NCBI GenBank assembly: GCA_964522605.1
Contig: CAZFWV010000292.1
Span: 1-8,770 of the forward strand
Length of the DNA stretch: 8,770 nucleotides
Source of the DNA: CAVZLD01 sp964522605
Lineage (GTDB): Bacteria; Planctomycetota; Planctomycetia; Pirellulales; Pirellulaceae
Direction of reading: 5' to 3'
Notes under the pieces: generated by a model
Databases searched by the model: none
The model's input: only the letters and a program-made list of their open reading frames with translations
What the model was told of the DNA's origin: nothing
Shown: positions 5,716 through 8,770 of the stretch, one piece after another
Position numbering within the stretch: the first letter of the stretch is position 1
Layout: every line of letters starts with the position of its first letter
Translations under genes and position numbers: made by a program

Positions 5716-6515
5716 GACGACACTCCCAGATTTTGCGGTTGAATGACCATCAGGTTGGCATCGTAAGTCAGCACGCCAAGCAGGATGGAGCAGACGAGGC
5801 GGTCGAAGCCAACCTCGTAAAAGTGATCCTGCGCCAGCGGATTCGATCGGTAGGGGTCCGCAACTGAAGTGGTTTGACGCTGCTTATCGTATCCGCATAA
5901 GACAACAAAATGGCCAGTGGCCAGGCCGCGAATATCGTCCGACACGCAGTCCATTCCATACTCGCGCGGGCTGCCATAGAGGTAGGTTGCACTCAGACCG
6001 GTGAGAACGGGAATGGATCGCTTCAAGTAGCGACGAATCAGATTCCCGTTCAAATCCTCCATCCGGATGATTCCGCCCAATTGCAGAAACTCGATGTACG
6101 CACGACTGGCTTCGTGCAACTTTTCGGCGCTCTTGACTGTCATCTGAGCGGTCAGACGTTCGATCAAGTGAACGGTCGAAACATCTTTTCGCAGCCGCGA
6201 CTTGCCTGGCAACAACGGATCGGCATGGGCCGATCGAGAGTGCTCGGCTTCGCCGCACGGCAGCCCGTGGAACCACGTGGGGTCGAACACACGAAGATTG
6301 AACGTGTAAATCACGACCCGATAGCCGCGACGAAGCGCATGGCAACCCAGCCAGACGGCAAGGGTGCCGCCCTCTTCCAGCTTGGGAGTCTCGGCGATTA
6401 CCTGTTCCAGCGGTAACACATCGCCGTGATAGCGATAGATGGCCTGCAGGCAGGTCGGGCCACACGTCGTATCATCCGGTTGCGCGAGGATCTCGAGATG
6501 CAACTGTTCGGCCAT
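5703..6515 (-). CDS. C39-like (papain-fold) cysteine peptidase of the amidoligase operon
   Basis: A 270-residue protein of the 'peptidase C39-like' family (DUF3335-like by memory). The catalytic set is visible: the Gln12 oxyanion residue in LAQPDDTTCGPTC, the Cys18 nucleophile, His202 in ATGHFVVLCGYD and Asp220 in VADPYRSNPL. This is the Cys/His/Asp triad of C39 peptidases, which in bacteriocin exporters cut leader peptides after a double glycine. Here there is no ABC transporter, no transmembrane segment and no signal peptide, so a soluble cytoplasmic enzyme is expected. The region between residues 75 and 195 is longer than in a minimal C39 domain. I chose the ATG at 6515, 7 bases after the stop of the heme-lipoprotein gene, because the family-like sequence starts there. 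A GTG at 6584 would add 23 residues overlapping that gene. The 3' end overlaps the RLAN ATP-grasp gene by 13 bases. The likely job is trimming or releasing a peptide handled by the two downstream ligases, which is inferred from context. Confidence 0.85.
   Translation of the reverse strand: MAEQLHLEILAQPDDTTCGPTCLQAIYRYHGDVLPLEQVIAETPKLEEGGTLAVWLGCHALRRGYRVVIYTFNLRVFDPTWFHGLPCGEAEHSRSAHADPLLPGKSRLRKDVSTVHLIERLTAQMTVKSAEKLHEASRAYIEFLQLGGIIRMEDLNGNLIRRYLKRSIPVLTGLSATYLYGSPREYGMDCVSDDIRGLATGHFVVLCGYDKQRQTTSVADPYRSNPLAQDHFYEVGFDRLVCSILLGVLTYDANLMVIQPQNLGVSSCPP
5723..5727 (-). promoter_or_regulatory. Ribosome-binding site fixing the TTG start of the RLAN ligase
   Basis: On the minus strand GGGAG lies 7 bases upstream of the TTG at 5715-5713, inside the 3' end of the C39-like peptidase gene. 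It supports an unusual TTG initiation codon for the ligase and suggests coupling of its translation to the upstream gene. Confidence 0.7.
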
Positions 6516-6522
6516 ACGACCA

Positions 6523-7116
6523 TTACCCCGAATCCCGATTCGCAGTGGCAGGAACTTCCACCCAGAACCAGCCTCGCAAGTCACCTTCCTGGAACCCGGT
6601 CGCTTGATCCTCGGGGTACTGTTCGTCCAGGGCGGCCTTCACTTCCTCTGCCAACTCGGCCTCGGGACCATGGCAGAGTGTGCATTGAGGCTTCAATCGA
6701 ATGGGCAAAAGAGCGCCAAGTCGACCATCCGGCAGATCCACGAATTGCGGTTCGGCCAGGCGTTGCTCGACGAGTGGTTGTGCCCATTCGGGCGGCTCAT
6801 TCTGCGGATTTCGCAGACGAAACGAAGTTCGGCCGATTGCCACGCCATGCTTCTTTCCCACGCGTTGTGCGATCTCAGGTGCTTCCTTCTGGCAGATGGA
6901 GATGGCTGCTGCGGGACCGCCCTGCGAAAGTGCGTCAGTCAGTCGTCGCAGTAGCTGGTCGAGCATATCCGATTGGGCCTGCATGGCAAGATCTCGCGGC
7001 GTAACCGTGGCCGGCTCGTCGGGTGTTGGCGACGACGTACTTGTCTGTTGACGGCAGCCCGCAAGCAGCAGTGTCAAAATGAGTCCCCAGGACAGTGGAT
7101 CGAGATTCCATCGCAT
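6523..7116 (-). CDS. DUF3365/Tll0287-like heme-c lipoprotein
   Basis: A 197-residue predicted exported lipoprotein. A hydrophobic segment, WGLILTLLLAGC, ends in a lipobox with Cys21 as the acylated residue, followed by a Ser/Thr/Pro linker to about residue 40. The rest matches the DUF3365 (Tll0287-like) heme family: SICQKEAPEIAQRVGKKHGVAIGRTS (split over residues 73-98), the typical RNPQNEPPEWA (102-112) and a single c-type heme site CTLCH (Cys135, Cys138, His139). Such proteins are thought to act as redox or sensor heme proteins, and their partners are mostly unknown. I chose the ATG at 7116 because GGGAG lies 7 bases upstream and the signal peptide starts there. An ATG at 7155 would add 13 polar residues with poor spacing to its purine run. 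The gene begins 47 bases after the glycoside hydrolase stop and ends 7 bases before the peptidase start. Its link to the cytoplasmic ligases is unclear; it may simply share the promoter. Confidence 0.85.
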   Translation of the reverse strand: MRWNLDPLSWGLILTLLLAGCRQQTSTSSPTPDEPATVTPRDLAMQAQSDMLDQLLRRLTDALSQGGPAAAISICQKEAPEIAQRVGKKHGVAIGRTSFRLRNPQNEPPEWAQPLVEQRLAEPQFVDLPDGRLGALLPIRLKPQCTLCHGPEAELAEEVKAALDEQYPEDQATGFQEGDLRGWFWVEVPATANRDSG

Positions 7117-7163
7117 GGCAGCTCTCCCTGAATTAGAAGGCGAGTTATCGTCCATGTTCGTTT

Positions 7164-8618
7164 CTATTCGCTCCTTCGGACCCGCAACGCGATGTCGTCA
7201 TCGAAGGGTGGACTCTGAAGTTGAAGGATGCTTCCCTCGTGCCGGACGTCTTCCCGCCGTTCCTCTTCGCCCGTTTTTGTGTTAACCCAGACGACAAGAT
7301 ACGTTCCTGCTGACAGATTCAAATGGATATCGGCCTCGAGACCGGATCGTCTGTATGATGCCAGATCGTTGGCCTTGTCCGGAAGCGGAACATGCAAGTA
7401 CACCGCGTATTCACGTCCTGGATCGCCGAGGGCGCTCGCCACGAGCGAATCGGAAACCGAGTGGATGACATTCGGCACCGGCCTTAATCGCGGAAGATCG
7501 AATCCTTCGATGAAGTCCTTGAGGACGCGCAACTGCGTTCGCAGAGCGGCACTGCCACCACCCGGTGAATCGTATTCTTCAAGACTCCCGTCTGGGTGGT
7601 TCGGTGTGAAAGAATAATCCAGATTGTTGTAAATCGCACCACCGGCCAACAGAAAATCCCAGCCCTCGGTCCGATAGAGCAGGTCATCCTGTCCACGAAA
7701 CCCGGTTTCGTTCTCCCCGATGACCTTGTTCAGACTGTAGTTCATCGCGACAACGTCCGGCGGGTGACAATAGTGGAAATTGAAGATCGAGACGCCTGGG
7801 TGAGGATCCTCGATCTTTTTCCGACCATTGGCCACGTTGAGGGAGATCAGATGCTGATGTGAAAACGACCGCTCGACCGCCTGGATTTCGTCCACGATGC
7901 GGTGCTGCCATTCTTGTGTAACGCCACCAAAGTACGGTTCGTTGCAGATCTCATAGTAAAGATTGTCAAACTCTCGCAGTTCACTCACGATTTTTCGCGT
8001 GACGGCCAAGTGAACGTTCAAGAGCTCTTCGTGCTTGAGCGTATAAACCTCTTCCCGCGGGCAGTCGCCAATGCCGTTGACGTTGTTCTTTATATTCATC
8101 GGCGAGGCGAGCCAGAGCTCGTCCTTGTAGAACGGACAGAAGAGGTTGATTTCCACGACAACGCCGCGTTGGCTCGCCTGCCGAAGGAAATCCTTGAGAC
8201 GCGCAAAGTATTCTGGATCCCATTGGGTCAGGTCAAATCGGTTTCCGCCGTCGTAATAGCCGGGTTGATCTGACCGCAGCCACGGGCACGAATATTGACT
8301 TGGCTGAGGAGCCAGCGTGTTTTGCGTGATCCCAAACGATCCGGGGATCTCGCGATAGACTCCGCTGAACGTTCGCGTATGGTTTAGCCCCTGCGCCTGC
8401 AGTTCGTCCAGATATCGAACATAGTCAAACTCCAGATTGAGTACGGCACCGTAATGTTCGGCAGAAGTGATGAGTACCGTGGGTTCACCGCGCCAGAGAA
8501 AATAATGGCCGTTTTCGGGGTGGAGTGAAATCGGCGGAGTTGCTTGTGCTTGGGCAGTTGCGGCAGGAAGCCAACTGCCCAGCAGGATGACGATCGTCAC
8601 AAAAACAAGACGGTGCAT
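7164..8618 (-). CDS. Secreted GH-A clan (GH5-like) glycoside hydrolase
   Basis: A 484-residue secreted protein. Residues 1 to about 24 form a Sec signal peptide (MHRLVFVTIVILLGSWLP followed by an AxA-type site near AATAQA). A TIM-barrel catalytic domain (about 28-370) follows, opening LHPENGHYFLWRGEPTVLI. The acid/base glutamate is Glu227 in YYEICNEPYFGG, an aromatic/His segment NFHYCHPP (280-287) follows, and Glu304 in GENETGF is the probable nucleophile, matching the NEP and ExG layout of cellulase-superfamily enzymes. The C-terminal ~100 residues (AVYLHVPLP to IALRVRR) look like a beta-sandwich resembling the domain that trails some GH140/DUF4038-type hydrolases. Polysaccharide substrate specificity cannot be read. 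I chose the ATG at 8618, with AAAGGG 6 bases upstream and a signal peptide starting there; a TTG at 8711 would add 31 residues before it. It is the first gene of the minus-strand run and may or may not be co-transcribed with the heme lipoprotein 47 bases downstream. Confidence 0.85.
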   Translation of the reverse strand: MHRLVFVTIVILLGSWLPAATAQAQATPPISLHPENGHYFLWRGEPTVLITSAEHYGAVLNLEFDYVRYLDELQAQGLNHTRTFSGVYREIPGSFGITQNTLAPQPSQYSCPWLRSDQPGYYDGGNRFDLTQWDPEYFARLKDFLRQASQRGVVVEINLFCPFYKDELWLASPMNIKNNVNGIGDCPREEVYTLKHEELLNVHLAVTRKIVSELREFDNLYYEICNEPYFGGVTQEWQHRIVDEIQAVERSFSHQHLISLNVANGRKKIEDPHPGVSIFNFHYCHPPDVVAMNYSLNKVIGENETGFRGQDDLLYRTEGWDFLLAGGAIYNNLDYSFTPNHPDGSLEEYDSPGGGSAALRTQLRVLKDFIEGFDLPRLRPVPNVIHSVSDSLVASALGDPGREYAVYLHVPLPDKANDLASYRRSGLEADIHLNLSAGTYLVVWVNTKTGEEERREDVRHEGSILQLQSPPFDDDIALRVRRSE

Positions 8619-8770
8619 GGTATGCCCTTTCGAAGGTGTTCCGACCGCGACCTGGGAGTCGTGCAGTTTCCAAATTGATGGCTCGGAAGAGTTTACTAGA
8701 GCGCATTTCAAAACCTGTTTTTCTCGAGGGGTGGCTTCGATGAAAGCTCGTTGTGAGTCAAGGGGCTTTC
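8619..8770 (-). other. Upstream region of the minus-strand gene run; no clear promoter
   Basis: These 152 bases precede the glycoside hydrolase and should hold the promoter of the run. On the minus strand a TTGACT hexamer (plus-strand 8756-8761) resembles a -35 box, but no acceptable -10 hexamer lies 16-18 bases downstream. The AAAGGG ribosome-binding site of the hydrolase is at 8625-8630. I see no RNA gene, repeat or credible complete gene here. Confidence 0.4.

Noticed and set aside
8738..8761. TTGACT as a -35 box for the minus-strand run
   Set aside because: No -10-like hexamer occurs at 16-18 bases; the corresponding bases read GAAGCC.
8740..8770. Possible start of a plus-strand gene (ATG at 8740 after GAGGGG at 8726-8731)
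   Set aside because: Only ten codons are visible, with no recognisable family, and a chance ATG after a purine run cannot be excluded. The sequence beyond the window is needed.

Overview
The window most likely comes from a planctomycete (class Planctomycetia), at moderately high GC by eye. Three things suggest this: a pair of short GC-rich palindromic repeats of a type I remember as widespread in that group, the mixture of gene families, and a secreted glycoside hydrolase typical of such heterotrophs. This is inference. There is no rRNA or other taxonomic marker in the window.

Left arm, plus strand (1-2054): a short co-directional cluster of a 5'-truncated archease, a full-length RtcB RNA ligase with all expected metal-binding and guanylylation residues, and a 55-residue FmdB-type zinc-ribbon protein. 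Archease is the activator of the longer, archaeal/eukaryotic-style RtcB, so the pair forms a 3'-phosphate/5'-OH RNA ligation (repair or splicing) module.

Centre (2055-2250): a 196-base convergent intergenic region with two palindromic elements, a small GGCTC/GAGCC hairpin and a long interrupted hairpin. They separate the two converging transcription units and may end both.

Right arm, minus strand (8618 down to 2251): six co-directional genes. In transcription order they are a secreted GH-A clan (GH5-like) glycoside hydrolase, a heme-c lipoprotein of the DUF3365/Tll0287 type, a C39-like cysteine peptidase, a RimK-like ATP-grasp ligase with an RLAN N-terminal domain, a GCS2-family carboxylate-amine ligase and an N-formylglutamate amidohydrolase-like hydrolase. 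From the heme lipoprotein onward the genes overlap or sit 4-7 bases apart, so they look like one translationally coupled operon. The last four look like an amidoligase system. Two different ATP-dependent amide-bond-forming enzymes are paired with two amide or peptide hydrolases, which suggests that a small Glu-type peptide or a protein tag is made and trimmed or removed. The substrate is not encoded here. This is the most interesting system in the window.

I saw no tRNA, rRNA, CRISPR array, insertion sequence or attachment site. The 152 bases upstream of the hydrolase (8619-8770) hold no promoter I could recognise with confidence.
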